The notes: generated by a model not told the origin, from the letters alone. A stretch of 64,000 nt of DNA from Leifsonia shinshuensis (GCF_031456835.1 NZ_JAVDVK010000001.1:1674001-1738000); one strand, 5' to 3'. Shown: positions 17,749-28,534, counted from the stretch's first letter. Numbers and translations: made by a program.

Positions 17749-18843
17749 ATGGCGACAGTCACCTATGACAAGGCGACCCGGCTCTACCCGGGTTCCACCC
17801 GTCCCGCCGTGGACGCGCTCGACCTGGAGATCGCCGACGGCGAGTTCCTCGTCCTCGTCGGCCCCTCGGGCTGCGGCAAGTCCACCTCGCTCCGCATGCT
17901 CGCGGGCCTCGAAGAGGTCAACGACGGCAACATCTTCATCGGTGAGCGCAACGTCACCGATGTTCCGCCGAAGGACCGCGACATCGCGATGGTGTTCCAG
18001 AACTACGCGCTGTACCCCCACATGACCGTCGCCGAGAACATGGGCTTCGCGCTCAAGATCGCCGGTGTCGGCAAGGAGGAGCGCGCCCAGCGCGTCCTCG
18101 AGGCCGCCAAGCTGCTCGACCTGGAGCCCTACCTCGGCCGCAAGCCGAAGGCGCTCTCCGGTGGTCAGCGTCAGCGCGTCGCCATGGGCCGCGCGATCGT
18201 GCGTTCGCCCCAGGTGTTCCTCATGGACGAGCCGCTGTCGAACCTCGACGCCAAGCTCCGCGTGCAGACCCGCACGCAGATCGCCTCGCTGACCCGCCGC
18301 CTCGGCGTCACCACGGTCTACGTCACGCACGACCAGACCGAGGCGCTGACCATGGGCGACCGCATCGCGGTGCTCAAGGACGGCGTGCTGCAGCAGGTCG
18401 GCACCCCGCGCGACCTGTACGCGCAGCCGAACAACGTGTTCGTCGCCGGCTTCATCGGAAGCCCGGCCATGAACCTCTTCACCGCTGACGTCACCGACGG
18501 CGGCGTGAAGTTCGGTTCCGCGGTCGTCCCGGTCGAGCGCGACACCATCGCCAGCGCCGGTTCGGCGGTCACCATCGGTGTCCGTCCGGAGGACGTCGTC
18601 GTGTCCAACACCGAGGGCACCGGCCTCAAGGTCACGGTCGACCTCGTCGAGGAGCTCGGCGCCGACGGCTACCTGTACGGTCACTCCGAGGTCGAGGGCA
18701 AGCGCACCGACATCGTCGGCCGCGTCGACGGCCGTATCCACCCGAACGCGGGCGACACGGTCTACATCACGCCGAAGCCGGGCCACGTCCACGTCTTCCA
18801 CGCGGAGACGGGCGAGCGCCTGGGCGGCGCGGTCGTCGACTAA
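17749..18843 (+). CDS. ugpC: Sugar ABC transporter ATPase (UgpC/MsiK type)
   Basis: This 364-residue ATP-binding subunit belongs to the carbohydrate-importer CUT1 class. It has Walker [10 protein letters not shown], signature LSGGQRQR, Walker B VFLMDEP, the switch histidine in VTHDQTEA, and a C-terminal MalK-type regulatory domain (about 240-364, with GVRPEDV). It stands alone with a terminator after it and no permease genes nearby. It therefore resembles actinobacterial MsiK, the ATPase shared by many sugar importers. A reading frame open far upstream is non-coding; the ATG after GGAGAC is the start. Confidence 0.92.
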   Translation: MATVTYDKATRLYPGSTRPAVDALDLEIADGEFLVLVGPSGCGKSTSLRMLAGLEEVNDGNIFIGERNVTDVPPKDRDIAMVFQNYALYPHMTVAENMGFALKIAGVGKEERAQRVLEAAKLLDLEPYLGRKPKALSGGQRQRVAMGRAIVRSPQVFLMDEPLSNLDAKLRVQTRTQIASLTRRLGVTTVYVTHDQTEALTMGDRIAVLKDGVLQQVGTPRDLYAQPNNVFVAGFIGSPAMNLFTADVTDGGVKFGSAVVPVERDTIASAGSAVTIGVRPEDVVVSNTEGTGLKVTVDLVEELGADGYLYGHSEVEGKRTDIVGRVDGRIHPNAGDTVYITPKPGHVHVFHAETGERLGGAVVD

Positions 18844-18863
18844 AGTTCCAGGAGCGATTCCTC

Positions 18864-18899
18864 ACTCTGCCGCAGTCCGGAGCCGGGCTGCGGCAGAGT
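18864..18899 (+). terminator. Intrinsic terminator after the ABC ATPase gene
   Basis: A perfect 12-bp stem (ACTCTGCCGCAG against CTGCGGCAGAGT) closes a 12-nt loop 21 nt after the stop codon and is followed by a short GCTTTCC tract. The U tract is weak, as is common in high-GC actinobacteria. Confidence 0.8.
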
Positions 18900-18945
18900 G
18901 CTTTCCACGGGTGCGCGCATCCACTGAACCGACCGGAGGACCATC

Positions 18946-20247
18946 GTGGCCGGATCCGTCAACATCACCGCGGCGACCGTCGACCCCGCGCTGCTCGACC
19001 TTCCCTGGAACATCCCGCTGGAGGACTGGTCGAACCAGCACATCGCGCTGCTGCCGAAGGGCATCAGCCGCCACCTGGTGCGGTTCGCGAACCTGTCGGG
19101 CTACGTCATCGCCATCAAGGAGACGACGGCGGAGATGGCGCAGCGCGAGTACGACATGCTGCGCACGCTTCAGCGCCTCGACGTGCCGTGCGTCGACCCG
19201 GTCGCCGTCATCAAGAACCGCACCTCCGACGACGGCACCCCGCTGAACGCCGCGCTGGTGACCCGGCACCTCAAGTTCTCCCTCCCCTACCGCGCGCTGT
19301 TCTCGCAGACGCTCCGGCCCGACACCGCCACGCGCCTGGTGGACGCCCTCGCCGTGCTGCTGGTGCGCCTCCACATCGTCGGGTTCTTCTGGGGGGATGT
19401 GTCGCTGTCGAACACCCTGTTCCGACGGGATGCGGGCGCGTTCGCCGCGTACCTGGTGGATGCGGAGACCGGCCAGCTCTACGAGGGCGGCCTCTCGAAC
19501 GGCCAGCGCGAGAACGACCTCGAGATCGCCCGCGTGAACATCGCCGGCGAGCTGATGGACCTGGAGGCCGGCGGCCGCGTCGACGAGGAGCTCGACCCGA
19601 TCAGCCTCTCCGACGGCATCGTCGCCGCCTACCGGTCGCTCTGGAAGGAGCTGACGGGCAGCGAGTCGTTCTCGTCATCGGAGCGCTGGCGCATCAGCGA
19701 GCGCGTCGAGCGTCTCAACGAGCTCGGCTTCGACATCGAGGAACTGGCCATCAAGACCTCGGAGGAGGGCACCAAGGTGCGCATCCAGCCGAAGGTCGTG
19801 GATGCGGGTCACCACCAGCGCCGCCTGCTGCGGCTGACGGGCCTGGACACCGGCGAGAACCAGGCGCGCCGCCTGCTCAACGACCTCGACTCCTACGCCG
19901 CCACCCTGGGCAAGGAGGGACTGGACGAGGAGGCGATGGCGCACGAGTGGCTCATGCGCGTGTTCGAGCCGGTCATCCGCTCCATCCCCGCCGACCTCAA
20001 GGGCAAGCTGGAGCCGGCCGAGGTGTTCCACCAGCTGCTGGAGCACCGCTGGTTCATGTCGCAGAAGGAGGGCCGGGATGTGCCGCTGGCCGAGGCCCTC
20101 ACCTCGTACATCAACGACATCCTGCGTCACCGCCGCGACGAGGCGACCGTGATCGCGCCGCCGACGGAGACCATCAGCATCCCCGTGCTCGGCGACGGCA
20201 CCGCGTCCGCCGACGAGGACGAGGACGACTGGCGCTCCAAGGTCTGA
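18946..20247 (+). CDS. DUF4032 family protein (kinase-like fold)
   Basis: This 433-residue actinobacterial protein has an N-terminal lipopolysaccharide-kinase-like half and the C-terminal DUF4032 domain. Kinase-like features are YVIAIKET (Lys near residue 50), the catalytic-loop-like FFWGDVSLSNTLF (about 145-157) and YLVDAETG (a DFG-like metal site). The true substrate is unknown. The start is a GTG with a CGGAGGACC site. It follows the terminator of the ATPase gene, so it is probably transcribed separately. Confidence 0.85.
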   Translation: MAGSVNITAATVDPALLDLPWNIPLEDWSNQHIALLPKGISRHLVRFANLSGYVIAIKETTAEMAQREYDMLRTLQRLDVPCVDPVAVIKNRTSDDGTPLNAALVTRHLKFSLPYRALFSQTLRPDTATRLVDALAVLLVRLHIVGFFWGDVSLSNTLFRRDAGAFAAYLVDAETGQLYEGGLSNGQRENDLEIARVNIAGELMDLEAGGRVDEELDPISLSDGIVAAYRSLWKELTGSESFSSSERWRISERVERLNELGFDIEELAIKTSEEGTKVRIQPKVVDAGHHQRRLLRLTGLDTGENQARRLLNDLDSYAATLGKEGLDEEAMAHEWLMRVFEPVIRSIPADLKGKLEPAEVFHQLLEHRWFMSQKEGRDVPLAEALTSYINDILRHRRDEATVIAPPTETISIPVLGDGTASADEDEDDWRSKV

Positions 20248-20271
20248 GGCCGGGGCCGCGACTGCGGCGTC

Positions 20272-20313
20272 CCGGTACGACTGCGCCCGCTCACGCAGGC
20301 GCAGTCGTTCCGG
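20272..20313. terminator. Bidirectional terminator between DUF4032 and rlmB
   Basis: An inverted repeat with a perfect 11-bp core (ACGACTGCGCC/GGCGCAGTCGT), extended by four more pairs after one mismatch, lies in the 92-nt spacer between two convergent genes. It is suited to stop transcription from either side. Confidence 0.65.
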
Positions 20314-20339
20314 ACGGCAGCAGACGTTCTGAGCAGCGG

Positions 20340-21355
20340 TCAGGCGCGGGTGCGCGCCTCGGCCCGCAGCTTGGAGATCTCGTAGAGCGTGACGCTCGCG
20401 GCGATGCCGGCGTTGAGCGACTCGGTGGTCGCCGTGATCGGGATGGACACGACCGCGTCGCACGTCTCCGTCACCAGGCGGGACAGGCCCTTGCCCTCGC
20501 TGCCGACCACGATCACGACCGGACGGTCGGCGAACGACAGACCCGGGAGGGACGTGTCGCCTCCCCCGTCGAGGCCGAGCACGAAGACGCCCGCCTTCTT
20601 GAAGTCCTTGAGGGTCTGCGTCAGGTTCGCGGCCATGGCGACCGGGGTGCGCGCGGCGGCGCCGGCGGAGGTCTTCCACGCGGCGGCCGTCATGCCGACC
20701 GAGCGGCGCTGCGGCACGATGACGCCCTGGCCGCCGAAGGCCGCGGTCGAGCGGATGATCGCGCCGAGGTTGCGCGGGTCGGTGATGCCGTCGAGCGCGA
20801 CGAACAGCGGGGTGTCGCCCGAGCGCAGGGTCCGGTCGAGCAGCTCGCCCGGGTGCGCGTACTCGTACGGCGGCACCTTGAGCGCGACGCCCTGGTGCAC
20901 GGCGTCGCGGCCGGCGAGCCGGTCGAGCTCCGGTCGCATGACCTCCAGGATCGGGATGGCGCGGCCCGTCGCGATCGAGAGGATCTCGCGCATCCGGTCG
21001 TCGAGCTCAGCGCGAGCCGCGACGTACAGCGTCGAGGCCGGGATGTCGGCCCGCAGCGCCTCGAGCACCGAGTTGCGGCCGGTCACGATCTCGCTCTCGT
21101 CCCCGCTCTTGGCGCGGCGCGAGGCGCCGGACGCGCCGCGCGGCGTCGCGTCCCGTCCGCCCCGCTGCGCGGCCTTCGCGGCGGCCCGTTCGCGCAGGGC
21201 CTTCGCCTTGGCGGCGGGGTGGTAGTCGCGGTCCTCCGCCTTGGGGGTCGGTCCGCGACCCTCGAGCGCCTTACGGCCGTGGCCCCCGGTGCCGACCTGG
21301 GCGCCCTTCTTGCTCTTGCGCACCGCCCCGGCGCGGGGCTTTCCACCCGAGTTCT

Positions 21356-21359
<4 letters not shown>
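20340..21359 (-). CDS. rlmB: 23S rRNA (guanosine-2'-O-)-methyltransferase RlmB
   Basis: This 339-residue SPOUT methyltransferase modifies G2251 (E. coli numbering) of 23S rRNA. A long basic tail (1-85) precedes the substrate-binding domain, and the SpoU motifs follow: [26 protein letters not shown] and [17 protein letters not shown]. The ATG overlaps the cysS stop (ATGA), so the two are cotranscribed. The basic N-terminal extension is usual in actinobacterial homologues. Confidence 0.95.
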
Positions 21360-22789
<1,430 letters not shown>

Positions 22790-22815
22790 GCCCACCAGCC
22801 TAGAGGGCGCGGGGC

Positions 22816-23196
22816 CTACGAGGCCGCGCGCTTCTCGAGCTCCTCGTTCACCGGGGCGAAGGCGGCGCGGTCGAGCAACAGCTCGATCTGCACGATGCGC
22901 CCGTCGCGCACGGTCAGGAGCTCCACGCACCGCACGGCGCCGGCCGCGGTGTCGGTGACGAAGTCGTAGACGATGCACGCGCGCTCGCCGTTCGTGAACA
23001 CCTCACGGATTTCGTTCCGGAGGATCACGGGCATCAGCCGGCGCAGGGCCGCCGTCCACCCCTCCTTGTCGAGCGTCGAACCGGCGAACTCCGCCACCAG
23101 GGCCACGTCGAAGAGGTCGTCGAGCGGGTCCTCGTCCCGCGCCCCCACCGCGTGGATGTACTGCCGCGCGACCGTCTCGGTGTCCGTGGATGCCAT
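22816..23196 (-). CDS. NTF2-like / SnoaL-type small protein
   Basis: This 126-residue protein has the cone-shaped NTF2 fold pattern: helices around [12 protein letters not shown] and [10 protein letters not shown], then strands ending [22 protein letters not shown]. Family members include hydrolases, isomerases and binding proteins, so no reaction can be assigned. The ATG at 23196 with GGAAGGGG upstream is clearly preferred over the ORF start at 23235. It is inserted between ispDF and cysS. Confidence 0.8.
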   Translation of the reverse strand: MASTDTETVARQYIHAVGARDEDPLDDLFDVALVAEFAGSTLDKEGWTAALRRLMPVILRNEIREVFTNGERACIVYDFVTDTAAGAVRCVELLTVRDGRIVQIELLLDRAAFAPVNEELEKRAAS

Positions 23197-23283
23197 GTGG
23201 TGCCCCTTCCCGGCGCCGCCCGTGCGGCACTCCATCGGTCAGAGTAGGCCCGCTGCGGCGTCGGCCGCGACGCCGCACCGTGC

Positions 23284-24441
23284 TCAGCCGAGCAGCAGCG
23301 CGGTGGCCTGGGCGGTGAGGCCCTCGCCCCGGCCGGTGAAGCCGAGACCGTCGGTCGTCGTGGCGCCGACCGAGACCGGGGCTCCGAGGATGGCGGACAG
23401 CCGCTCCTCGGCCTCCGCGCGGCGGCCTGCGAGCTTCGGCCGGTTGCCGATGACCTGGACGGCGACGTTGCCGATGCGGAAGCCGGCCTCCTCCACCCGT
23501 CTCCGGGCTTCGGTGAGGAAGACGTCGCCGTGGGCGCCCGAGAACCGCGGATCGCCGGTCCCGAAGACGCCGCCGATGTCGCCGAGCCCCGCGGCGGAGA
23601 GCAGCGCGTCGACGATGGCGTGAGCCACCGCATCCCCGTCGCTGTGCCCCGCGAGACCCGGTTCGCCCGGCCAGTGCAGACCGGCGAGCCACAGCTCGGC
23701 GGCCGGATCGTAGGCGTGCGTGTCGCTGCCCGAACCGATCCGCGGCGACCGGGAGCCGGTGAGCATCTCCTCGGCGCGGCGCAGGTCCCAGGGGGTGGTC
23801 ACCTTGAAAGCGTGCGCGTCGCCGGGGACCACATCCACCCGGAACCCCGCGGCGGCCACCAGGCCGGCGTCGTCGGTCTCGTCGCTCTCCGCCAGCGCGT
23901 AGGCGGTCAGCAGCTGCTCGCACGGGAAGCCCTGCGGGGTCTGCACCGCCGCGAGGGCGGACCGGTCGACGGTCTCGTGCACGATGCCGTCGGCGCCGAT
24001 GCGCTTCACCGTGTCGCTGACGGGCAGCCCGGGGATGACGCCGTAGCCGCGCTCGACGACCGCATCCACCACGGCGTCGAACAGCGTGGACGGCGCGAGC
24101 GCGCGGGCGGCGTCGTGCACGAGCACGACCTCGACGGAGGAGTCGACCACGGCGAGCCCCTCGGCGACCGAGCGCTGCCGGGTCGCTCCCCCCGCGACGA
24201 CCTGCACCGGCCGGCCGGAGGCGCGCTCGGACAGTTCCGCCGCCTCGGCGAGCAGCTCGGCGGGCGCCACCACGATCGGGTCCGCCGCATGACGCATACC
24301 CCGGACGGCATGCAGCGAGCGCTCGAGCAGGGTGAGGCCCTGGAGGGTCACGAACGCCTTCGGGCGCTCGGCGCCCAGCCGCGTGCCGGAACCGGCGGCG
24401 ACGATCACGACCGCGACGCGCGGCCCGGTGTAGCTGTCCAC
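23284..24441 (-). CDS. ispDF: Bifunctional IspD-IspF (MEP isoprenoid pathway)
   Basis: This 385-residue fusion carries two non-consecutive steps of the MEP pathway. The N-terminal half is IspD cytidylyltransferase, with [16 protein letters not shown] and [10 protein letters not shown]. The C-terminal half (from about residue 230) is IspF cyclodiphosphate synthase, with [11 protein letters not shown] and [18 protein letters not shown], which carry the metal ligands. Many actinobacteria have separate adjacent genes. The start is a GTG with only a weak ribosome site. Confidence 0.95.
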   Translation of the reverse strand: MDSYTGPRVAVVIVAAGSGTRLGAERPKAFVTLQGLTLLERSLHAVRGMRHAADPIVVAPAELLAEAAELSERASGRPVQVVAGGATRQRSVAEGLAVVDSSVEVVLVHDAARALAPSTLFDAVVDAVVERGYGVIPGLPVSDTVKRIGADGIVHETVDRSALAAVQTPQGFPCEQLLTAYALAESDETDDAGLVAAAGFRVDVVPGDAHAFKVTTPWDLRRAEEMLTGSRSPRIGSGSDTHAYDPAAELWLAGLHWPGEPGLAGHSDGDAVAHAIVDALLSAAGLGDIGGVFGTGDPRFSGAHGDVFLTEARRRVEEAGFRIGNVAVQVIGNRPKLAGRRAEAEERLSAILGAPVSVGATTTDGLGFTGRGEGLTAQATALLLG

Positions 24442-24488
24442 CCGACCACCGTACCGGCACCCGGCGACTGACGGCCCGGCGGAAACGA

Positions 24489-24521
24489 CGAAGCCCCGCT
24501 GCTCGGTGCAGCGGGGCTTCG
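24489..24521 (-). terminator. Terminator after carD
   Basis: A perfect 14-bp stem (CGAAGCCCCGCTGC/GCAGCGGGGCTTCG) with a 5-nt loop lies 23 nt beyond the carD stop and is followed on the minus strand by TCGTCGTTTCC. It probably separates carD from ispDF transcription. Confidence 0.85.
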
Positions 24522-24543
24522 GACGATGGGCGGTGCAGCCGCC

Positions 24544-25026
24544 TCAGGAGGCCAGGACCTCGTCGAGCAGGCTCGAGGCCTTCTCGTCGTCGGTCTTCTC
24601 GGCCAGAGCCAGCTCGGAGATGAGGATCTGGCGCGCCTTGGCGAGCATGCGCTTCTCGCCGGCGGAGAGGCCGCGGTCCTGATCGCGGCGCCACAGGTCG
24701 CGGACGACCTCGGACACCTTGATGACGTCGCCGGAGGCGAGCTTCTCAAGGTTGGCCTTGTAGCGGCGGGACCAGTTGGTCGGCTCCTCGGTGAAGGGGG
24801 CTCGCAGCACCTCGAACACGCGGTCGAGGCCCTCCTTGCCGATGACGTCGCGCACTCCGACGAGGTCGACATTATCGGCGGGGACCTCGATGGTCAGGTC
24901 GCCCTGAGTCACATTGAGCTTGAGGTACAGCTTCTCTTCACCCTTGATGATTCTCTTCTTGACTTCGGTGATCGTTGCGGCACCGTGGTGCGGATAGACG
25001 ACGGTCTCGCCAACCTCGAAAAGCAT
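24544..25026 (-). CDS. carD: CarD-family transcription regulator
   Basis: This 160-residue protein binds the RNA polymerase beta subunit through its N-terminal Tudor-like domain ([19 protein letters not shown]) and contacts promoter DNA with its helical C-terminal domain. The conserved Trp is in [15 protein letters not shown]. CarD stabilises open complexes at rRNA and many other promoters in actinobacteria. A GAAGGGAC site precedes the ATG. A TATCCT hexamer just upstream (minus strand, near 25053) is a plausible -10. Confidence 0.95.
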   Translation of the reverse strand: MLFEVGETVVYPHHGAATITEVKKRIIKGEEKLYLKLNVTQGDLTIEVPADNVDLVGVRDVIGKEGLDRVFEVLRAPFTEEPTNWSRRYKANLEKLASGDVIKVSEVVRDLWRRDQDRGLSAGEKRMLAKARQILISELALAEKTDDEKASSLLDEVLAS

Positions 25027-25165
25027 AGATTTGTTGTCCCTTCAGCAATGAATAGGATACCACATGAGGCACGTGCTAAGGTTCGCCCCCGCGCCTCCTG
25101 CGGGCCCGGATGGCCCCTGCCGATGGGATAGAGTCGAAGCGAGAATTCCACCGGGAGGGTCATCC

Positions 25166-25672
25166 GTGAAAGCACGAGTCGCGACGTCCGTCGCCCTCGC
25201 CCTGGCCGTCGCGTTCGGTACCGCTGGATGCGGTCTCGTCGCCCCGCAGGCCACCACCAAGCACTACGACGCGAGCGACGGCGTGAGCGGATCGGTCGGC
25301 ACGATCGACGTCCGCAACGCGATCATCGTCACCGACGCGAAGGACGGCACGGTGGGCAACCTCGTGGTCACGCTGGTGAACACCGGCGACAAGAGCCACC
25401 GCCTCGCCATCAGCGCCGGCGACGGCAGCTCCTCCGCCGCGCACGTCACGGTCGCACCCGGCCAGGTGAAGCAGCTCGGCGAGGACCCGGAGAACGGCGG
25501 CACGAGCAACGTGCTCATCCCGGAGTTCACCACCAAGCCCGGCGCGCTCTACTCCGTCTACTTCCAGTACGGCGACGAGACCGGCGTCAACCTCAAGGTC
25601 CCGGTGCTCGACGGCCAGCTGCCCGAGTACAAGAGCCTGGTGCCGCCGACCATCCTGCCGGCCGCGCAGTAG
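25166..25672 (+). CDS. Putative lipoprotein, DUF461-like fold uncertain
   Basis: This 168-residue secreted protein has a signal peptide ending FGTAGC, with a probable lipidated Cys22. The rest is beta-rich (NAIIVTDAKDGTVGNLVVTL, then VPVLDGQLPEYKSLVP) and resembles small actinobacterial lipoproteins near carD of unknown function; copper-chaperone-like folds have this look. The start is a GTG behind GGGAGGG. It is divergent from carD. Confidence 0.78.
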   Translation: MKARVATSVALALAVAFGTAGCGLVAPQATTKHYDASDGVSGSVGTIDVRNAIIVTDAKDGTVGNLVVTLVNTGDKSHRLAISAGDGSSSAAHVTVAPGQVKQLGEDPENGGTSNVLIPEFTTKPGALYSVYFQYGDETGVNLKVPVLDGQLPEYKSLVPPTILPAAQ

Positions 25673-25690
25673 GCCCCACGACGCAACGAC

Positions 25691-25723
25691 GAAGCCGCCC
25701 GGCGCATCGCACCGGGCGGCTTC
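25691..25723. terminator. Bidirectional terminator between the lipoprotein gene and regX3
   Basis: A perfect 12-bp stem (GAAGCCGCCCGG/CCGGGCGGCTTC) with a 9-nt loop, followed by TTCGC, lies in the convergent 90-nt spacer. It can act on both strands. Confidence 0.8.
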
Positions 25724-25762
25724 TTCGCGTCCTCCGACCGGTCTCGCCGGCGTCGCTTCACG

Positions 25763-26446
25763 TCAGGCGTTGAAGCGGTACCCCAGCCCGCGCACGGTGA
25801 CGAGCATCCGGGGCTCCGAGGGGCTCTCCTCGATGCGCGAGCGGATGCGCTTGATGTGCACGTCGAGCGTCTTGGTGTCGCCGAAGTAGTCGCTCCCCCA
25901 CACCCGGTCGATGAGCTGGCCGCGGGTGAGCACGCGTCCCGCATTGCGGAGCAGCAGCTCCAGCAGCTCGAATTCCTTCAGCGGCATGGAGATCTCGGCG
26001 CCGTTGACGGCGACGGTATGGCGGTCCACGTCCATCCGCACGGTGCCCGCCTCCAGCACGCCGTCATCCTGCAGTTCCTCCTCCTCGACGCGGCGGCGCA
26101 GCACGGCCCGGATGCGGGCGAGCAGCTCACGCGACGAGTAGGGCTTGGTCACGTAGTCGTCCGCCCCGAGCTCGAGCCCGACCACGATGTCCACCTCGGA
26201 GTCCTTGGCGGTCAGCATGATGATCGGGACGTTCGAGCGGGTCCGGATCTCACGGCACACCTCGGTGCCCGGGATGCCCGGCAGCATCAGGTCGAGCAGG
26301 ATGAGGTCGGCGCCGGAGCGGTCGAACGCCGCGAGCGCGCTCGGACCGTCCTCCGCGACCTCGACCTCGTAGCCCTCGCGCTTCAGCAGGTACGCGAGCG
26401 GCTCGCTGAGCGCGGCCTCATCCTCGACGAGCAGGATGGATGTCAC
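25763..26446 (-). CDS. regX3: Response regulator RegX3 (phosphate response)
   Basis: This 227-residue OmpR/PhoB-class regulator has a receiver domain with phospho-acceptor Asp in LILLDLMLPG (near residue 52) and the Lys in YVTKPYSSREL, then a winged-helix DNA-binding domain ending VRGLGYRFNA. It is the partner of the adjacent SenX3 and is expected to bind the PHO-box repeats found in this window. The start is a GTG with an ideal AGGAG site that overlaps the end of senX3. Confidence 0.92.
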   Translation of the reverse strand: MTSILLVEDEAALSEPLAYLLKREGYEVEVAEDGPSALAAFDRSGADLILLDLMLPGIPGTEVCREIRTRSNVPIIMLTAKDSEVDIVVGLELGADDYVTKPYSSRELLARIRAVLRRRVEEEELQDDGVLEAGTVRMDVDRHTVAVNGAEISMPLKEFELLELLLRNAGRVLTRGQLIDRVWGSDYFGDTKTLDVHIKRIRSRIEESPSEPRMLVTVRGLGYRFNA

Positions 26447-27594
26447 TGGGTGTCTCCTATCGGGGGTCGGACGGTGGAGGCTTCCGGGAGCCGGATCGTG
26501 AAGGTGGAGCCGCGTCCCGGCTGCGACCAGACGCGCACCTCGCCGCCGTGGTTCTGCACGGCGTGCTTGACGATCGCGAGACCGAGACCGGTGCCGCCCG
26601 TGTTGCGTGAGCGCGCCTGGTCGACGCGGAAGAAGCGCTCGAAGACGCGGTCCAGGTCCTCTTCGGGGATGCCCTCGCCCTGATCCGTGACGGCGATCTC
26701 GACGACGCCGCCGGTGTTGCGGACGCCGATTCCGATGCGGGAGTCGTCGGGCGAGTACTGGATGGCGTTGGAGATGAGGTTGTGGACGGCCGTGACCAGG
26801 AGGCCCTCGTTGCCGATCACCTGCGCCTGCTTGTCGCCGCGCATCGCCAGCTCGATGTTGCGCGTCTCCGCGGCCACCCGGTTCTGGTCGATCGCCGCTT
26901 TGACGACCTTGCTGGCCGAGAGCTGGTGGGCGTCGCCCAGCGCATCCGTCGCCTGCAGCCGGCTCAGCTCGATGATGTCCTGGGTGATCCGGGCGAGGCG
27001 CTGGGCCTCCTCCGAGAGCCGCAGGGCGAACCGGCGCACCTGGTCGGGGTCGTCGGAGGCGTCGTCGAGGGCCTCGGCGAGGAGACCGACCGCGCCGATC
27101 GGCGTCTTCAGCTCGTGGCTGATGTTGGCCACGAAGTCGCGACGGACCGCCTCCAGCCGGAACGACTCGGTGCGGTCCTCCGCGAGGAGCAGGATGTAGC
27201 GGGAGCCGAGGCGCGCCACCCGCACGCTGAGGTGGATGCCGGCGTCGCCGAACGGGCCGCGCGACAGCTCGCACTCCTCGGTGATCGACTCGCCGGTGCG
27301 CCGGACGCGGTCCACGAGCTCGACGAGGTGCGGGTGGACCAGGAGGCCGTTCCAGACCAGGCCGATCGCGTGGGCGCCCGGGGACGCCTTGATGACGTTG
27401 TTCGACGGGTCGAGCACGACGCCCGCGGACTCGAGCGCGTCGAGCACCTGGTCGACCCCGTCCGGCACCGCCGGATTGACGACCGCGGCCGCGTGGTGAC
27501 CGCGGCGGGCGGCGATGTGCAGGACCCACACGAAACCGGCGCCGACGGCGAGCCCCAGGCCCAGCGACAGCAGCACCAACCAGGTGGAGTCCAT
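26443..27594 (-). CDS. senX3: Sensor histidine kinase SenX3
   Basis: This 383-residue kinase has one N-terminal membrane helix and a PAS-like domain. The HisKA box is NISHELKTPIGAVGLLAEAL (phospho-His near residue 152), and the ATPase domain has N-box HNLISNAIQYSP and G-boxes DQGEGIP and GGTGLGLAI. It has no large extracellular sensor, so, as in its relatives, it probably senses phosphate through the Pst/PhoU system. The ATG at 27594 starts right at the membrane helix and is preferred to 27645. Confidence 0.92.
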   Translation of the reverse strand: MDSTWLVLLSLGLGLAVGAGFVWVLHIAARRGHHAAAVVNPAVPDGVDQVLDALESAGVVLDPSNNVIKASPGAHAIGLVWNGLLVHPHLVELVDRVRRTGESITEECELSRGPFGDAGIHLSVRVARLGSRYILLLAEDRTESFRLEAVRRDFVANISHELKTPIGAVGLLAEALDDASDDPDQVRRFALRLSEEAQRLARITQDIIELSRLQATDALGDAHQLSASKVVKAAIDQNRVAAETRNIELAMRGDKQAQVIGNEGLLVTAVHNLISNAIQYSPDDSRIGIGVRNTGGVVEIAVTDQGEGIPEEDLDRVFERFFRVDQARSRNTGGTGLGLAIVKHAVQNHGGEVRVWSQPGRGSTFTIRLPEASTVRPPIGDTQ

Positions 27595-27678
27595 GGCTCT
27601 CAGCGTAGGTGATACCGATGCGACCGCATGGACGCATCCCGCCACCGGCCGCGTCTTTTCGCGGGTACGTTAGACAGT

Positions 27679-27711
27679 GTTCAGCCGGGCGGCACCGTTT
27701 GTTAACCTGCT
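27679..27711. promoter_or_regulatory. PHO-box-like repeats upstream of phoU
   Basis: Three consecutive 11-nt units begin GTTCAGCC, CGGCACCG and GTTAACCT, at 27679, 27690 and 27701. The first and third fit the GTTnACC-type half-site bound by PhoP/RegX3 in actinobacteria, and the 11-bp phasing is that of a PHO box. The site could serve phoU (start 27787) and the divergent senX3 (start 27594). Confidence 0.55.
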
Positions 27712-27786
27712 CTCGCGAACATGCATACGGGGCCAGAAGGTCCCGACATCCCGCGTGCCCGCGCACGCCAGGAAGGACCCCACCCC

Positions 27787-28443
27787 ATGCGCGAAGTCTT
27801 CCAGCAGGAGCTGGCGGAGGTTCAGGACCGGCTCGTCGAGATCGCCGAGCTCGTCGTCCTCTCCATCCGGAACGCCACGCAGGCGTTCAACGAGTCCGAC
27901 GTGAGCCTCGCGGAGGACGTGATCGTCAACGACCACCGCATCGACGAGCTGACCGTCCTGCTCGACGAGCTGTCCATCCAGATCCTCGCCCGGCAGCAGC
28001 CGGTCGCCCGCGACCTGCGCATCGTGGTCAGCGCCCTGCGGATCAGCGCGTCGCTGGAGCGGATGGGCGACATGGCGGAGCACATCGCCCAGCTGGCGCG
28101 CTACCGCTTCCCCGACAAGGTCGTCCCGAAGAGCCTGCGCGGCACGTTCTCGGAGATGGGCCGCCTCGACGTGCAGATCGCCGAGAAGCTCTCCGAGCTG
28201 CTCCGCACGCAGGACCTGCGCCTCGCCGACGAGATCCGCAACGACGACGACGACATCGACGAGCTGCACATCAGCGTCTTCGACAAGGTGCTCGGTGAGA
28301 CGTGGAAGGGCCAGGCCGTCGACACGGTCGACGCGACCCTCGCGTCCCGCTACCACGAGCGCTTCGCGGACCACGCCGTCTCGATCGCGAAGAAGGTCCA
28401 GTACCTCGCGACCGGCGACTGGGCTCCCGAGCTCGCCTCCTGA
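27787..28443 (+). CDS. phoU: Phosphate signalling protein PhoU
   Basis: This 218-residue PhoU protein has two three-helix bundles, with family motifs EIAELVVLSIRNATQAF, the E-x-D-x-x-D-like VNDHRIDEL, and SASLERMGDMAEHIAQLA. PhoU links the Pst transporter to the SenX3-type kinase and represses the response when phosphate is plentiful. The ATG at 27787 follows GGAAGGAC; the longer open frame from 27721 is not protein-like. It is divergent from senX3-regX3. Confidence 0.95.
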   Translation: MREVFQQELAEVQDRLVEIAELVVLSIRNATQAFNESDVSLAEDVIVNDHRIDELTVLLDELSIQILARQQPVARDLRIVVSALRISASLERMGDMAEHIAQLARYRFPDKVVPKSLRGTFSEMGRLDVQIAEKLSELLRTQDLRLADEIRNDDDDIDELHISVFDKVLGETWKGQAVDTVDATLASRYHERFADHAVSIAKKVQYLATGDWAPELAS

Positions 28444-28463
28444 CCTGATCGCCCCTCCCCCCT

Positions 28464-28529
28464 CCGTCGAGTACACGAAAACTGCACGCTGGCGCGGCGC
28501 GTCGCGTGCAGTTTTTGTGTACTCGACGG
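28464..28529. repeat. 66-bp palindromic repeat, copy 1
   Basis: Two 26-nt arms (28464-28489 and 28504-28529) pair at 25 of 26 positions, the exception being a G-U wobble, around a 14-nt loop. The arms start CCGTCGAGTACACGAAAA. A second copy lies at 58129-58194. Both sit between the ends of convergent genes, here phoU and the 2H phosphoesterase. It could work as a strong bidirectional terminator, but the arm conservation suggests a repeated element of REP/MITE type. Confidence 0.85.
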
Positions 28530-28534
28530 TGGGG

